Part shown: one piece after another, positions 9,053-18,305 of the stretch
How positions within the stretch are numbered: the first letter of the stretch is position 1
How the letters are laid out: each line of letters begins with the position of its first letter
Assembly: GCF_900129585.1 (NCBI RefSeq)
Contig: NZ_FQWF01000005.1
Location: 62,001-126,000, forward strand
Reading direction: 5' to 3'
From: Flavobacterium micromati
GTDB lineage: Bacteria > Bacteroidota > Bacteroidia > Flavobacteriales > Flavobacteriaceae
Length of the DNA stretch: 64,000 nt
The notes under the pieces: model-generated
Databases searched by the model: none
Told to the model about the DNA's origin: nothing
What the model saw: only the letters and a program-made list of their open reading frames with translations
Position numbers and translations under genes: made by a program

Positions 9053-10705
9053 CTATTCTGAAATATTAAGACATGCAAGATAATAATTCTTGTCAATTTC
9101 TAGCTTAGAAGCAGTTGCTTGGCTAGTTATATTTTGCCATTCTGTGGTGGGATTTAAAACTTTTTCTATTCCATCAATTGTTACTTTAACGGGCAAGTTA
9201 AAACCACTAACGCAATTTATCCATCGATACCCAATCGTATTATTTTTGAAAAAATATTCTAATGTTGGAACTCGAGTATCTCTTAAATACTGATTGAAAA
9301 ATGAAGTTAAATCTAGTCCTGAATTTTTACTTAGATAATCTTCGATCTGTTTTGTGGTTACAGTTTGATGGTAAAAAGTACTATTGAGGCCTCTCAGAAT
9401 ACTTCTCCATTTCTCATCGTTGTTAATAATTTGACGCAACGTGTGCAACATATTAGCGCCTTTATAGTACATATCGCTAGATCCTTCGTTATTTACTTCA
9501 TATTGTCCTATAATTGGTTTATCATTCTCTATATTTTTTCTAAGTCCCCGCACATAACTAAATCCGGCTTCTTTACCATAGTAAAATTCGACAAATAAAC
9601 TTTCAGAGTAATTGGTAAAACTCTCGTGAATCCACATATCAGCAATGTCTTTGTACGTAATGTTATTTGCAAACCATTCGTGCCCCGACTCATGTATAAT
9701 GATAAAATCAAATTTTAATCCCCATCCTGTTCCGCTTAAATCTCGACCTTGATAGCCATTTTGAAAACCATTTCCATAGGTAACTGAACTTTGATGTTCC
9801 ATTCCTAAATAAGGTGCTTCAACCAGTTTATAACTGTCTTTATAGAAAGGATAAGGACCAAACCAATGCTCAAAAGCTTTTAACATTCTTGGAACATCCT
9901 GAAATTGTTTTTTGGCTTTAGCCAAATTATCTCTCAAGACATAATACGTGCAATCCAAAACACCTTTTTCTCCGTTGAATTTTTCAGAAAACGAGACGTA
10001 ATCTCCAATATTGATATTGACACCGTAGTTATTAATAGGGTTTGAAACATACCAATTGTATGTTTTAGTTCCATCTTTTAATTGCTTCACATTTTGTAAT
10101 CGACCATTTGAAACTGCAACTAAATCCTTTGGAACATTAACGCTGATAAGCATATTCTCTACTTCGTCATACATGTGATCTTTATTAGGCCACCACACAC
10201 TAGCACCTAAACCTTGACAAGAAGATGCGATAAATAATTTACCATTGCTGTCTTTTTTCCAAGTAATACCTCCGTCCCACGGCGGATTTATCGCTACTTT
10301 AGGCTTTCCTCCGTAAAATATAATTAGTTCTTTTGTTGTACCAATTTTTTGATCAGCGTGTAATTCAATAAAAAAAGCATTTCCTTCTCTTTTGTATTTT
10401 AGTTCTTTCCCGTCTTGAATTACTTTATAAATTTCCAGTGGTTGCTGCAAATCAATTTGCATACTATTATATTCTTGCAATACTTTATATACAACAGTGT
10501 TAGATCCTGTAATTGTGCTATCTACAGGATTTACTTTTACATCAAGATGATAGCTTTTTAAATCCCACCAAGCTCTTTCTTTAGTAATACTCCCTCTCAG
10601 TGAATCCTGTCTTGTAAATACATCTTTATTTTGTAAAAGTCCTTGCGCCTCTACTCCATTAAATAAGAAAAGGGCAAAAATAATAGCAACAAACTGTTTT
10701 TTCAT
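9053..10705 (-). CDS. M1 family zinc metallopeptidase
   Basis: A 550-residue secreted peptidase with a signal peptide (MKKQFVAIIFALFLFNGVEA). The gluzincin zinc site is intact: HESGHEWFANN (HExxH) followed 18 residues later by the third ligand Glu in IHESFTNYSE. Upstream, EAPYLGMEHQSSVTYG is the M1 exopeptidase region (usually GAMEN; here GMEHQ, a common Bacteroidetes variant). Length is short for M1, as it lacks the large C-terminal helical domain of aminopeptidase N. It probably releases N-terminal residues from peptides in the periplasm. A TAnnTTTG box lies at 10722. Confidence 0.93.
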   Translation of the reverse strand: MKKQFVAIIFALFLFNGVEAQGLLQNKDVFTRQDSLRGSITKERAWWDLKSYHLDVKVNPVDSTITGSNTVVYKVLQEYNSMQIDLQQPLEIYKVIQDGKELKYKREGNAFFIELHADQKIGTTKELIIFYGGKPKVAINPPWDGGITWKKDSNGKLFIASSCQGLGASVWWPNKDHMYDEVENMLISVNVPKDLVAVSNGRLQNVKQLKDGTKTYNWYVSNPINNYGVNINIGDYVSFSEKFNGEKGVLDCTYYVLRDNLAKAKKQFQDVPRMLKAFEHWFGPYPFYKDSYKLVEAPYLGMEHQSSVTYGNGFQNGYQGRDLSGTGWGLKFDFIIIHESGHEWFANNITYKDIADMWIHESFTNYSESLFVEFYYGKEAGFSYVRGLRKNIENDKPIIGQYEVNNEGSSDMYYKGANMLHTLRQIINNDEKWRSILRGLNSTFYHQTVTTKQIEDYLSKNSGLDLTSFFNQYLRDTRVPTLEYFFKNNTIGYRWINCVSGFNLPVKVTIDGIEKVLNPTTEWQNITSQATASKLEIDKNYYLACLNISE

Positions 10706-10721
10706 TTCGATGAGTTTTAGA

Positions 10722-10729
10722 CAAAAATA
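10722..10729 (-). promoter_or_regulatory. Candidate -7 promoter box (M1 peptidase)
   Basis: On the minus strand the sequence reads TATTTTTG, a full match to the Bacteroidetes -7 consensus TAnnTTTG, 17 bases before the peptidase start codon. No good -33 TTG was seen at 17-23 bases upstream, so support rests on the -7 box and its position. Confidence 0.45.
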
Positions 10730-10764
10730 AGATTTATCATTGACGTTAGAAGACGATTCAAAAT

Positions 10765-11811
10765 TTAATTTGCCGGATAGATTTGGATAAATTGCTGCAT
10801 CAACTTATTGTCTATACCTCTAATTTCCATAATTACTTTATTATTTTTAAAATCAAATTTCAAAAGACCAAAATTTATATCTTTCACAACTTCGCCTTTT
10901 TGATAAGGATTTTCCTCGCCTGAAAACCCTTTGTAGGTATGAGTTAATCCGCTAGAAGTAAAATCTACTAGTGGATAAGGTAAGCTGTCTATAATTTTAG
11001 AGGAGAAAGTAGAAATATGTCTATCACCAGAAATCATAATAGTTCCTTTAGCTTTTGTAGAAACGATCATTTTCTCCAGTTTTTCCACTTCGTGAGGAAA
11101 ATTTCCCCAAGTTTCAAAACCATGTTTGTTTGACAAAAACTGGATGCTGCTAACAATAATATTAAAATTGGCATCCGAAGTTTGCAGTTCATTTTCCAGC
11201 CACTTCCATTGGTCACTTCCTAGTAATGTTCCCTGACCAAAATCATTTGGCTGAAAACGTTTTGTAGAATCAGTAGCTTTTGTTAATGCAGTTCTAAAAA
11301 ATCGCGAGTCTAATACGATTATTTTTACTTTATTATTATCGATTGTGATTATTTTAGAAGTGTAAACTCCATCTCTTTTTCGTTCCAAAGCATTTTTAGA
11401 TGTGCCTATAAAATCAAGAAATAATTGCTGGCTCTCTCTTTTTAGCGGATATTCCTCTCCACCATCGTTTGCGCCATAATCATGATCATCCCACGTTCCC
11501 ATTATAATTTTATTTTGAATAAACTTTAAGTATTCAGGATCTTGTTTTTGAATTTGGTAATTGTCATTAAGAACTTTCATATCTTCAGTATCAGAATAGA
11601 TATTATCGCCACCCCAAATCCAAACGGAAGGATTATTTTGATCGATAGCTAGCCAGAGTTCATTTTTAATTTTTTGATTGTCGCATGAACCAAATGCTAT
11701 TGTAAAAAGGGAATCGTTGCCATTATTTTTAATTGTGATTGAGTTTTGCTGAAATGGCGTTTTACAACCCATAAAAGTAATTATGCAAAGCAGAAATAGT
11801 AATTTTTTCAT
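10765..11811 (-). CDS. PhoD-like alkaline phosphatase family lipoprotein
   Basis: A 348-residue protein with a lipoprotein signal (MKKLLFLLCIITFMGCKTP, lipid-accepting Cys16), so it is membrane-anchored in the envelope. The metallophosphoesterase core shows FGSCDNQK, WGGDNIYSD (GDNIY, metal ligands), TWDDHDYGANDGG (the WDDHDYG signature of PhoD-like enzymes) and ISGDRHIS (GDRH). These ligand motifs identify the PhoD/phospholipase D-like phosphatase branch. It probably hydrolyses phosphate mono- or diesters outside the cytoplasm. It lies upstream of the M1 gene on the same strand with a 59-base gap and its own spacer, so co-transcription is possible but not required. Confidence 0.93.
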   Translation of the reverse strand: MKKLLFLLCIITFMGCKTPFQQNSITIKNNGNDSLFTIAFGSCDNQKIKNELWLAIDQNNPSVWIWGGDNIYSDTEDMKVLNDNYQIQKQDPEYLKFIQNKIIMGTWDDHDYGANDGGEEYPLKRESQQLFLDFIGTSKNALERKRDGVYTSKIITIDNNKVKIIVLDSRFFRTALTKATDSTKRFQPNDFGQGTLLGSDQWKWLENELQTSDANFNIIVSSIQFLSNKHGFETWGNFPHEVEKLEKMIVSTKAKGTIMISGDRHISTFSSKIIDSLPYPLVDFTSSGLTHTYKGFSGEENPYQKGEVVKDINFGLLKFDFKNNKVIMEIRGIDNKLMQQFIQIYPAN

Positions 11812-11898
11812 GTGGAATTGTATTGAAATATATTTGAAAGGATTAAAAATCGAAGTTAACTAAATGCTTTGCTTTGTACGTTAAACTATCATTACTAA

Positions 11899-11940
11899 AA
11901 AAAGCGACTAATCAATATGATTTAGTCGCTTTATTTTTTT
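11899..11940 (-). terminator. Rho-independent terminator after the ATP-grasp gene
   Basis: An inverted repeat of AAAGCGACTAA and its complement around a 10-base loop (11899-11932), followed on the minus strand by the T-run given by 11891-11901. It lies just beyond the stop codon at 11953 and is oriented for the minus-strand pair of genes above it. Confidence 0.8.
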
Positions 11941-11952
11941 AGTACATATCTT

Positions 11953-13167
11953 TTAATGCAAAGTTGTAATCTTTGCTTGCTCGACAACAGCTGTGAAATC
12001 AGCTGCTAAGCGATTTCCATAATCTTCTAATAGTGCTAAAACTCTTTCTTGTTTATCTGATTTTACTATTAATCCAGCGTGATATTTTAGCGGAACGATA
12101 AAACAAACTTCTGGATCTGAAAAGGAACTTAAATCAGGATGTTCAAACTTAGATAAGGTTAACGCAATTCCTGCATATCCCTTTTTAGCTTTTGGTAACG
12201 AATATTTTATTTCTTTGGCTAAGCAATTCTCAATCTCCGCCCATTCTTTCCACAAATTTATGTTGGACGCCTCAGCAACCATTTCTGCAAGGTGCGCTCC
12301 GCCAACTCTGGATGAAGTTTCTAGAAAATAGATTTGTCCAGTCTCCTTGCATTTTATGAATTCGGTATGAGCTGCGCCATGTTTGAGTCCAAAACCTTTT
12401 AAAACTTGTTCATTAATTTTCTTAATCGCTTTGTCATCATCACTGTTGTATTTGATATTAGCTGAACGAAAAACACCGCCGCCTTGAGAAACCTCCATTG
12501 GCGTAGCCAAATATTTTGAAGTCAAACTAAAAATAACTTTACCTTCAAAAATCAAGCTGTCACAGTGATAAACATCGCCAGGCTTAAATTGTTCTAACAA
12601 ATATTTAAAACGATTGTTTCCCATTTCGTTAATGTGAATCCACAAACTCTCTTTGTCATATACTTTTATGATCCCTGTTGCCGAAGCTTCTGAACGGGGT
12701 TTAAAAACCCATGGTGCTTGGACTGTATCAGCAAATGTGTTGATATCATGGTCATTAAATAATGAACAAAAAGCTGGAATTGCAATACCACAACTTTTTG
12801 CTCGCATGCGCATTGCCAGTTTGTCTCTAAAATATCGTCCTGTAGTTTGTCCCATTCCATCAATACGCAAGTTTTCACGCAAATAAGTCGCTTTTTCAAC
12901 GTCATAATCATCAAGAGCAACAATGGCATCAATTTTAGTAGATTTCATAAAATTTCCAACTCCTAGTAAAAGATGTTCTAAATTCCAGTCAACATCTTGC
13001 CCTTCCATATAGAAAATTTCATCAATATGGTCTAGGGGCCATGCTTCATTTCTTAGTTTTTCACTGGTAACTAGATACACTTTGTTACCTAAGTTTTTCA
13101 GCTGAATTAAAAAATCGGAACCTTTAAAATAATTTGAAATGCAAAGAAATGTTTTAGAATTTTCCAT
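11953..13167 (-). CDS. ATP-grasp domain protein
   Basis: A 404-residue cytoplasmic protein with the carboxylate-amine/thiol ligase ATP-grasp fold. PWVFKPRSEASATGIIKV is the ATP-binding lysine and glycine-rich loop, FKPGDVYHCDSLIFEG and FIKCKETGQIYFLETSSRVGG provide the Mg-ATP-binding acidic residues (ETSSRVGG, like the E-x-N segment of carbamoyl phosphate synthase-like enzymes). It begins 3 bases after the end of the M17 aminopeptidase gene, so the two are almost certainly co-transcribed. The partner suggests amino acid or peptide chemistry, but the acceptor cannot be deduced. Confidence 0.88.
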   Translation of the reverse strand: MENSKTFLCISNYFKGSDFLIQLKNLGNKVYLVTSEKLRNEAWPLDHIDEIFYMEGQDVDWNLEHLLLGVGNFMKSTKIDAIVALDDYDVEKATYLRENLRIDGMGQTTGRYFRDKLAMRMRAKSCGIAIPAFCSLFNDHDINTFADTVQAPWVFKPRSEASATGIIKVYDKESLWIHINEMGNNRFKYLLEQFKPGDVYHCDSLIFEGKVIFSLTSKYLATPMEVSQGGGVFRSANIKYNSDDDKAIKKINEQVLKGFGLKHGAAHTEFIKCKETGQIYFLETSSRVGGAHLAEMVAEASNINLWKEWAEIENCLAKEIKYSLPKAKKGYAGIALTLSKFEHPDLSSFSDPEVCFIVPLKYHAGLIVKSDKQERVLALLEDYGNRLAADFTAVVEQAKITTLH

Positions 13168-13170
13168 CTG

Positions 13171-14604
13171 TTATAAATTTTCTATGAATTTAGTTAATAA
13201 ATGAACGCCATACGCGGTTGCGTGTTTACTTTTTGCAAATTCATCATCGCCAAATGCGACGCCGGCAATATCAAGATGTGCCCAAGCTTTGTGTTCTTTT
13301 GTGAAATATTCTAAAAATTTGGCCGCGCTAATTGCTCCAGCAACTGGTTTGCCGCTATAGTTTTTTACATCGGCAATATCACTTTCAATATCTGATTTAT
13401 ATACGTCCCAGAGCGGCAACGGCCATAAACGCTCGCCAATTGCATCGCCACTTTGTTGTAATTTTTCAGCCATTTCTTTGTTATTGGTAAACAAAGCACC
13501 ACATTCAAAACCTAAAGTTGCAACACTACTTCCAGTAAGCGTCGCGATATCAACAATATAATCCGGTTTATAATTTTTTATTAAATACGATAATCCATCG
13601 GCTAATACGAGTCGGCCCTCAGCGTCGGTATCGATTATTTCTATCGAATGGCCGCTATAACTTTGTATTACATCACTGGGTAAAAACGACTTGGCATCAA
13701 CGGAATTTTCAGCACATGGAACTATTGCAGTTACTTGAACCGGTAATTGTAAATCAGCTATTAATTGCATTGCTCCAAGAACAGCGCCACCACCGGCCAT
13801 ATCGCACTTCATGTGAAGCATTCCCGCTGTTTTTATGTTCAGTCCACCAGTGTCAAAAGTGATTCCTTTTCCTACTAATCCAATATGTTTACTGTTTTCG
13901 ACTGGCTGTTTCGGACTGTAATTCATTATAATAAATTGCGGCTCATTCTCGCTTCCTTTTCCTACTGCTAGAAAAGCTCCTAAACCAGCAATTTTTGAGG
14001 CTTCATAACCTAAAACGTCTACTTGAAATCCGTATTTTTCGCCTGAATCTTTAGCCCAAGTAGCCATGTATTTTGGATTGACAGTATTTGGAGGTAAATT
14101 AACTAATTCATAAACGCTTAATTGTGCTTTTGCTATTTTCAAACCTTTTTTGGCTGCAGCCAAATGATCACTTGCCGAAACTAAATTTAACGTAAAATCT
14201 GTATCTAAGAACGGGTGCGATTTTTTATCTAATTTAAAATGACCAAGGTTATAAGTGCCCAGAATTAAACCAGAAATCATTGCTTCAACTTGATTATCAT
14301 CAACTTGTTCAGGCAAAACTAAGGCTAAATTAACACTAAAAAGCTCTTTTTGCTTAGCAGAAATTCGGCGGAAAATAGTTTTAATAGATTTATAATCTGT
14401 TGTTTTTCCTAAACCAATAAATAAATGAATAGTATTGCTTTTCTCGACAACATAATGCGTGTCTTTCTTAGCTGAGAAAACTTTAGCTGAAATTTCTATA
14501 TCATTGAAAGTATTTACACGCTGATTTTTTTCAGCAGATTCAAACACAGGAATTAAAATAGTTCCTGAAAAATTAGCCAAGTTTGGGATAGAATTTATTT
14601 TCAT
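13171..14604 (-). CDS. pepA: Leucyl aminopeptidase, M17 family
   Basis: A 477-residue cytosolic di-metal aminopeptidase. Signature segments of the catalytic C-terminal half are all present: GKGITFDTGGLNIK, MKCDMAGGGAVLGAM, and the family signature NTDAEGRLVLADGLSYL (TDAEGRL holds metal ligands and the bicarbonate-site Arg). The N-terminal macro-like domain spans roughly residues 1-160. No signal peptide. It removes N-terminal residues such as leucine and contributes to peptide turnover. The symbol is by family; DNA-binding functions of the E. coli protein should not be assumed. An ATP-grasp gene follows after 3 bases. Confidence 0.93.
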   Translation of the reverse strand: MKINSIPNLANFSGTILIPVFESAEKNQRVNTFNDIEISAKVFSAKKDTHYVVEKSNTIHLFIGLGKTTDYKSIKTIFRRISAKQKELFSVNLALVLPEQVDDNQVEAMISGLILGTYNLGHFKLDKKSHPFLDTDFTLNLVSASDHLAAAKKGLKIAKAQLSVYELVNLPPNTVNPKYMATWAKDSGEKYGFQVDVLGYEASKIAGLGAFLAVGKGSENEPQFIIMNYSPKQPVENSKHIGLVGKGITFDTGGLNIKTAGMLHMKCDMAGGGAVLGAMQLIADLQLPVQVTAIVPCAENSVDAKSFLPSDVIQSYSGHSIEIIDTDAEGRLVLADGLSYLIKNYKPDYIVDIATLTGSSVATLGFECGALFTNNKEMAEKLQQSGDAIGERLWPLPLWDVYKSDIESDIADVKNYSGKPVAGAISAAKFLEYFTKEHKAWAHLDIAGVAFGDDEFAKSKHATAYGVHLLTKFIENL

Positions 14605-14656
14605 TTATAATGATTTAGTCTTCGTTTTTAATTTTTAATCGCTTTCATCAATCTTA

Positions 14657-15790
14657 TTATTTAGTCTGAAAAAACAACCATTCAATTGCTTTAGGAAATT
14701 CATCACTCCAGTACGTTTCCGTGTGTTTTCCTTTTCTGTTGATGCTTAAATTGATTTGACTGCTATCTGTTATAAATTCCTTCGAAATCAAATCTTGTTG
14801 AAACTTTTTAACTTCAGCTAGTAAATTTTTACTTTCTTCTCCACCTGCGTACAAATAAATTTTAACGTCTGGAGTATTTTCTTTTTTAGCGGTAATTTTT
14901 AATTCGGGAACCACCCAAAGCGAAGGTGAGAAAATCATTAACTTCCCATAAACTTCTGGATTTTTTAATCCGCTAAAAATACTAACTAATCCGCCCATTG
15001 AGCTTCCGCCTATTCCTGTAAATTCTCTTTCCTTTTTGGTTCGGAAATTACTATCCACAAATGGTTTTAATGTTTCTGTTACAAAGCGAATGTATTTTTT
15101 TCCTTGCCCTTTTCCTAAAACTGTTTTGCCCACATTGTATTCCAATATTCGATCTTCCTCAGCATGTTCTATTGCAATGACTATAATTTTCCCAATTTTA
15201 TATTCTGACATTACGGCTAATTTTTTATCAATTTCCCAATTGCCAAATTCAGCAGATTCATTGAATAAATTTTGAGCATCCTGTAAATACATGACAGGAT
15301 AGTTTTCGCTTGAATTGTCATAATCGTGCGGTAATAAGGCCCAAATCTTTCTTGTTTTATTCAATTGCGGAATCTCAAATTCATCCGATATTAATTGAAC
15401 TTGTGGCAGGAAAGATTGTTTAAACGGTAACCAGTTTTTTCTCCATCGCGCAACATGTTCTTTTTGGATTCCTGTGTGTAATAATGTAGAGCGATTTTCT
15501 GTCCGATTTCCTTCTATGTTAATCTCAACTTCACTCCAATCACCTTTTGTGAACTTGTATAAAAGTTGTTGTGGATATTCAAAATCATGTGGAAATTTAT
15601 AATGATAAGAACTATTTCCAATTTTTTCCATCAGGAATTCTTTGTCTTGCGTTCGCCACTTATTGAAATTTCCAGAGATATAAACAGGTCGCATATCGTC
15701 CTCATCAGTTGTCAAGATTATATAAAGACCTGTATTTAATTTTGTAATATCTTGATCAAAAACGATATTTTCTGAATTATTAATTTGCAT
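14657..15790 (-). CDS. Alpha/beta-hydrolase esterase of the Fes/D-family type with N-terminal CBM-like domain
   Basis: About 377 residues. The N-terminal ~110 residues look like a starch-binding/early-set domain (YISGNFNKWRTQDKEF is the phosphate/sugar-binding style FNxW turn). The C-terminal half is an esterase D/enterochelin-esterase-like hydrolase: VMYLQDAQNLFN, then the nucleophile elbow GIGGSSMGGLVS (GxSxGG, Ser), with the acid and a C-terminal His in RKGKHTETYWSDEF. No signal peptide is apparent from the chosen ATG at 15790; a longer frame to 15877 adds a poorly supported tail that overlaps the terminator. Substrate unknown: an ester of a sugar or siderophore is possible. Confidence 0.85.
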   Translation of the reverse strand: MQINNSENIVFDQDITKLNTGLYIILTTDEDDMRPVYISGNFNKWRTQDKEFLMEKIGNSSYHYKFPHDFEYPQQLLYKFTKGDWSEVEINIEGNRTENRSTLLHTGIQKEHVARWRKNWLPFKQSFLPQVQLISDEFEIPQLNKTRKIWALLPHDYDNSSENYPVMYLQDAQNLFNESAEFGNWEIDKKLAVMSEYKIGKIIVIAIEHAEEDRILEYNVGKTVLGKGQGKKYIRFVTETLKPFVDSNFRTKKEREFTGIGGSSMGGLVSIFSGLKNPEVYGKLMIFSPSLWVVPELKITAKKENTPDVKIYLYAGGEESKNLLAEVKKFQQDLISKEFITDSSQINLSINRKGKHTETYWSDEFPKAIEWLFFQTK

Positions 15791-15844
15791 TGTAATGTGG
15801 TATTTTATAAAGAAAGTAAATATAAGGGATTGTTTTTTGAAATA

Positions 15845-15886
15845 AAAGAAAAAAATCCAATAGCAAATGATTTTCACTATTAGATT
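15845..15886 (-). terminator. Terminator of the histidine operon
   Basis: On the minus strand a 10-bp stem (AATCTAATAG paired with CTATTGGATT, one G-U) with a 13-base loop at 15854-15886 is followed by a T-rich run. It lies about 110 bases after the hisIE stop at 15993 and before the next gene, so it marks the 3' end of the his operon. Confidence 0.78.
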
Positions 15887-15992
15887 TTTATGTTGATTAG
15901 CTCGTTAATAATAATACTTAAAAACGACAATTCAATTGTTTTTTGGGACAATGAATGCATTTAGAAATATATCGAAAACCTGATAAAGTGTT

Positions 15993-16592
15993 TTATTTTT
16001 GACGACTTTTTAAGACATTTACAACGTCATTTATTTTGAAACCTTTGGCTTGTAATAATATCAGATAATGAAATAATAAATCAGCACTTTCGCTTAAAAA
16101 CAGATCATCGTTATCATCTTTGGCTTCAATTACGACTTCGATAGCTTCTTCACCTACTTTTTGCGCGATCTTATTAATTCCTAATTTAAACAACGATGCC
16201 ACATAACTTTTTTCAGAATCGGCGTTTTCCCTGCGAGTTTGGATGGTGTTCTCTAATTTGGAAATAAAACCATATTCAGTCTTGTTTTCTTCTGCCCAGC
16301 AAGTATCAGTTCCATTGTGACAGGTTGCTCCTACTGGTTCCACCTGAATCAACAACGTATCGTTATCACAATCGTTTTTGATGTCAATTAAATTCAAAAA
16401 ATTGCCACTTTCCTCTCCTTTCGTCCAAAGTCTTTGTTTTGTTCTACTGTAAAAAGTTACTTTATTAGTTTCTACAGTTTTTGCGTACGCCTCTGCATTC
16501 ATGTAACCCAACATCAAAACATTTTTAGTTTCACTGTCTTGAATGATTGCAGGAATTAATCCATCTGTATTTTTTGAAAAATCTATATTCAT
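15993..16592 (-). CDS. hisI: Bifunctional phosphoribosyl-AMP cyclohydrolase / phosphoribosyl-ATP pyrophosphatase
   Basis: A 199-residue fusion of HisI (about 1-100) and HisE (about 110-199), catalysing steps 3 and 2 of histidine synthesis. HisI motifs: VLMLGYMN, TFYSRTKQRLWTKGEESGN and the Zn/Mg site PVGATCHNGTDTCW with its cysteines. HisE motif: KVGEEAIEVVIEA followed by ESADLLFHYLILL. It is the last gene of the his operon, 66 bases after hisF, and is followed by a terminator at 15845-15886. Confidence 0.97.
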   Translation of the reverse strand: MNIDFSKNTDGLIPAIIQDSETKNVLMLGYMNAEAYAKTVETNKVTFYSRTKQRLWTKGEESGNFLNLIDIKNDCDNDTLLIQVEPVGATCHNGTDTCWAEENKTEYGFISKLENTIQTRRENADSEKSYVASLFKLGINKIAQKVGEEAIEVVIEAKDDNDDLFLSESADLLFHYLILLQAKGFKINDVVNVLKSRQK

Positions 16593-16658
16593 TTTTTTTA
16601 AGTTAGCTATTCGAGGTTAGATTTAGCGATTAAAATTTAAGTCATTAATAAATTAAAT

Positions 16659-17414
16659 TTAAATTCTAACTTCTATATTGTTGTTTTTTAATTCTTCCTT
16701 CAATGTTTTAATTTCAATTTCCTTAAAGTGAAATACACTTGCTGCTAAAGCTGCGTCTGCTTTGCCATCATTAAAAGCATCAACAAAATGCTGTATATTT
16801 CCTGCTCCACCAGAAGCAATTATTGGAATATTAACTAATTTAGAAAGTTTTGCCAAGGCTTCATTTGCAAATCCGTTTTTAGTTCCGTCATTATCCATTG
16901 ATGTAAACAAAATTTCTCCAGCTCCACGTTGCTCAACTTCTGTTGCCCAATCAAATAAATTCCAGTCAGTTGGAACTTTGCCGCCCACTAAATGCACAAT
17001 CCATTGGCCGTCAATTTGCTTTGCATCAATAGCAACTACCACGCATTGGCTTCCAAATTTTTGTGCCAAATCATTTATCAACTGCGGGTTTTTAACAGCA
17101 GATGAATTAATAGAAACTTTATCAGCTCCATTTTGCAATAAAATTTCAACATCTTCAACAGAAGAAATTCCACCACCAACAGTAAAAGGAATATTTATAG
17201 TAGAAGCCACTTTCCGAACCAAATCGACCAAAGTTTTCCTTCTTTCTTCAGTTGCTGAAATGTCTAAGAAAACCAGTTCGTCCGCGCCTGCATCCGAATA
17301 AATTTTGGCTAATTCTACAGGATCGCCTGCATCCCGCAAATCTACAAAATTTACGCCTTTCACGGTTCGTCCGTTTTTTATATCAAGACAAGGGATTATT
17401 CTTTTTGTTAGCAT
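16659..17414 (-). CDS. hisF: Imidazole glycerol phosphate synthase cyclase subunit
   Basis: A 251-residue (beta-alpha)8 barrel that uses ammonia from HisH to turn PRFAR into imidazole glycerol phosphate and AICAR. The start [20 protein letters not shown] contains catalytic Asp (CLD, about residue 11), and [14 protein letters not shown] carries the second (SMDNDG, about residue 130). Phosphate-binding loops are GGGISS and IASGGAGN. I set the start at ATG 17414; a longer frame to 17450 lies in the palindromic spacer and gives no family sequence. Confidence 0.97.
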   Translation of the reverse strand: MLTKRIIPCLDIKNGRTVKGVNFVDLRDAGDPVELAKIYSDAGADELVFLDISATEERRKTLVDLVRKVASTINIPFTVGGGISSVEDVEILLQNGADKVSINSSAVKNPQLINDLAQKFGSQCVVVAIDAKQIDGQWIVHLVGGKVPTDWNLFDWATEVEQRGAGEILFTSMDNDGTKNGFANEALAKLSKLVNIPIIASGGAGNIQHFVDAFNDGKADAALAASVFHFKEIEIKTLKEELKNNNIEVRI

Positions 17415-17432
17415 TTTTATTATGTTTTGCGC

Positions 17433-17457
17433 AAAGACGTTGCAATGCAACGTCTTT
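17433..17457. repeat. Perfect palindromic repeat between hisA and hisF
   Basis: A 25-base element, AAAGACGTTGCA + one base + TGCAACGTCTTT, forming a perfect 12-bp stem. It begins at the hisA stop codon and fills most of the hisA-hisF gap. The GACGTTGCA/TGCAACGTC core has the look of dispersed palindromes known in Bacteroidetes and cyanobacteria. It lacks a T-run, so it is not an obvious terminator; it may trim or stabilise mRNA between the two genes. Confidence 0.75.
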
Positions 17458-18214
17458 ACATTATATATTGTTCCAATTGTTTCATCGAAATTCGTCCTTC
17501 ATAGATTGCTTTTCCAATGATTATTCCCTCACAACCTAATTCAGCTAATTTAGGTAATTCATCAAAAGTCGATATTCCGCCAGAAGCGATTAGTTTAATC
17601 TCGCCTCCCGACTGCGCTCGAGAGGACAGACTTGAATTAAAATTACATTCGTCAAGTATTTTCTTATACAAATCAAAACTAGGACCTTCAAGCATACCAT
17701 CTTTAGCAATATCAGTACAAATTACGTATTGAATTCCTTTATTTTGGTATTCCTGAATAAAGGGAATCAAATCTTCATCAGAATCTTCTAGCCAACCTGA
17801 AACTGCTACTTTTTCATTGTTGGCATCAGCTCCTAAAATAATTTTGTCAGCGCCATATTCAGCAATCCATTTTTCAAATATCGCTCTGTTTTTTACCGCT
17901 ATACTTCCACCTGTGATCTGGTTTGCACCACTTTCAAAAGCAATCTTTAAATCGGCATCGGATTTTAATCCACCACCAAAATCAATTTTTAGTTTTGTTT
18001 TCGAGGCAATTTGCTCTAATATTTTGTAGTTAACAATTTGGCTTGATTTAGCTCCGTCTAAATCAACCAAATGTAAATATTCGATCCCATGAGCTTCAAA
18101 TTCTTTGGCTACTTCAAGCGGATTTTCATTGTAAATAATCTTGGTGTTGTAATCGCCTTTTGATAAGCGAACACATTTTCCGTCTATTATATCTATTGCT
18201 GGTATTATTCTCAT
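17456..18214 (-). CDS. hisA: ProFAR isomerase, with an in-frame palindromic-repeat insertion
   Basis: A 252-residue (beta-alpha)8 isomerase for step 4 of histidine synthesis. Catalytic Asp8 (PAIDIIDG) and the second Asp in CTDIAKDG (about residue 168) are present, as are phosphate loops GGG at 80-82 and SGG at 211-213. Residues about 191-204 ([14 protein letters not shown]) look foreign: they are encoded by the imperfect palindrome at 17604-17625 and sit in the loop before IKLIASGG, away from catalytic residues. HisA is usually about 240-245 residues, so the length fits an insertion of roughly 10. The enzyme is probably still active since the operon is otherwise intact. Confidence 0.95.
   Translation of the reverse strand: MRIIPAIDIIDGKCVRLSKGDYNTKIIYNENPLEVAKEFEAHGIEYLHLVDLDGAKSSQIVNYKILEQIASKTKLKIDFGGGLKSDADLKIAFESGANQITGGSIAVKNRAIFEKWIAEYGADKIILGADANNEKVAVSGWLEDSDEDLIPFIQEYQNKGIQYVICTDIAKDGMLEGPSFDLYKKILDECNFNSSLSSRAQSGGEIKLIASGGISTFDELPKLAELGCEGIIIGKAIYEGRISMKQLEQYIM
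17604..17625. repeat. Imperfect palindrome inserted in frame in hisA
   Basis: A 22-base hairpin with arms CCTCCCGA and TCGAGAGG (one mismatch) around CTGCGC. Its GC content is far above the surrounding hisA sequence. Translated on the minus strand it yields about SSRAQSGG inside HisA. It resembles a common flavobacterial repeat word, here placed inside a coding gene without breaking the frame. Confidence 0.7.
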
Positions 18215-18238
18215 TAGGTTTTTGATTGTAGATTAACG

Positions 18239-18254
18239 TCCCGATCGTTCGGGA
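18239..18254. repeat. Short palindrome between hisH and hisA
   Basis: TCCCGA, four bases, TCGGGA: a 6-bp stem 25 bases before the hisA start codon. It is GC-rich in an AT-rich spacer, like the other small palindromes in this operon. No function is visible. Confidence 0.6.
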
Positions 18255-18305
18255 TTAATTTCAGATTGCTAAAGGGATTGATTTTTACCATCATCATTGA
18301 ACTGT

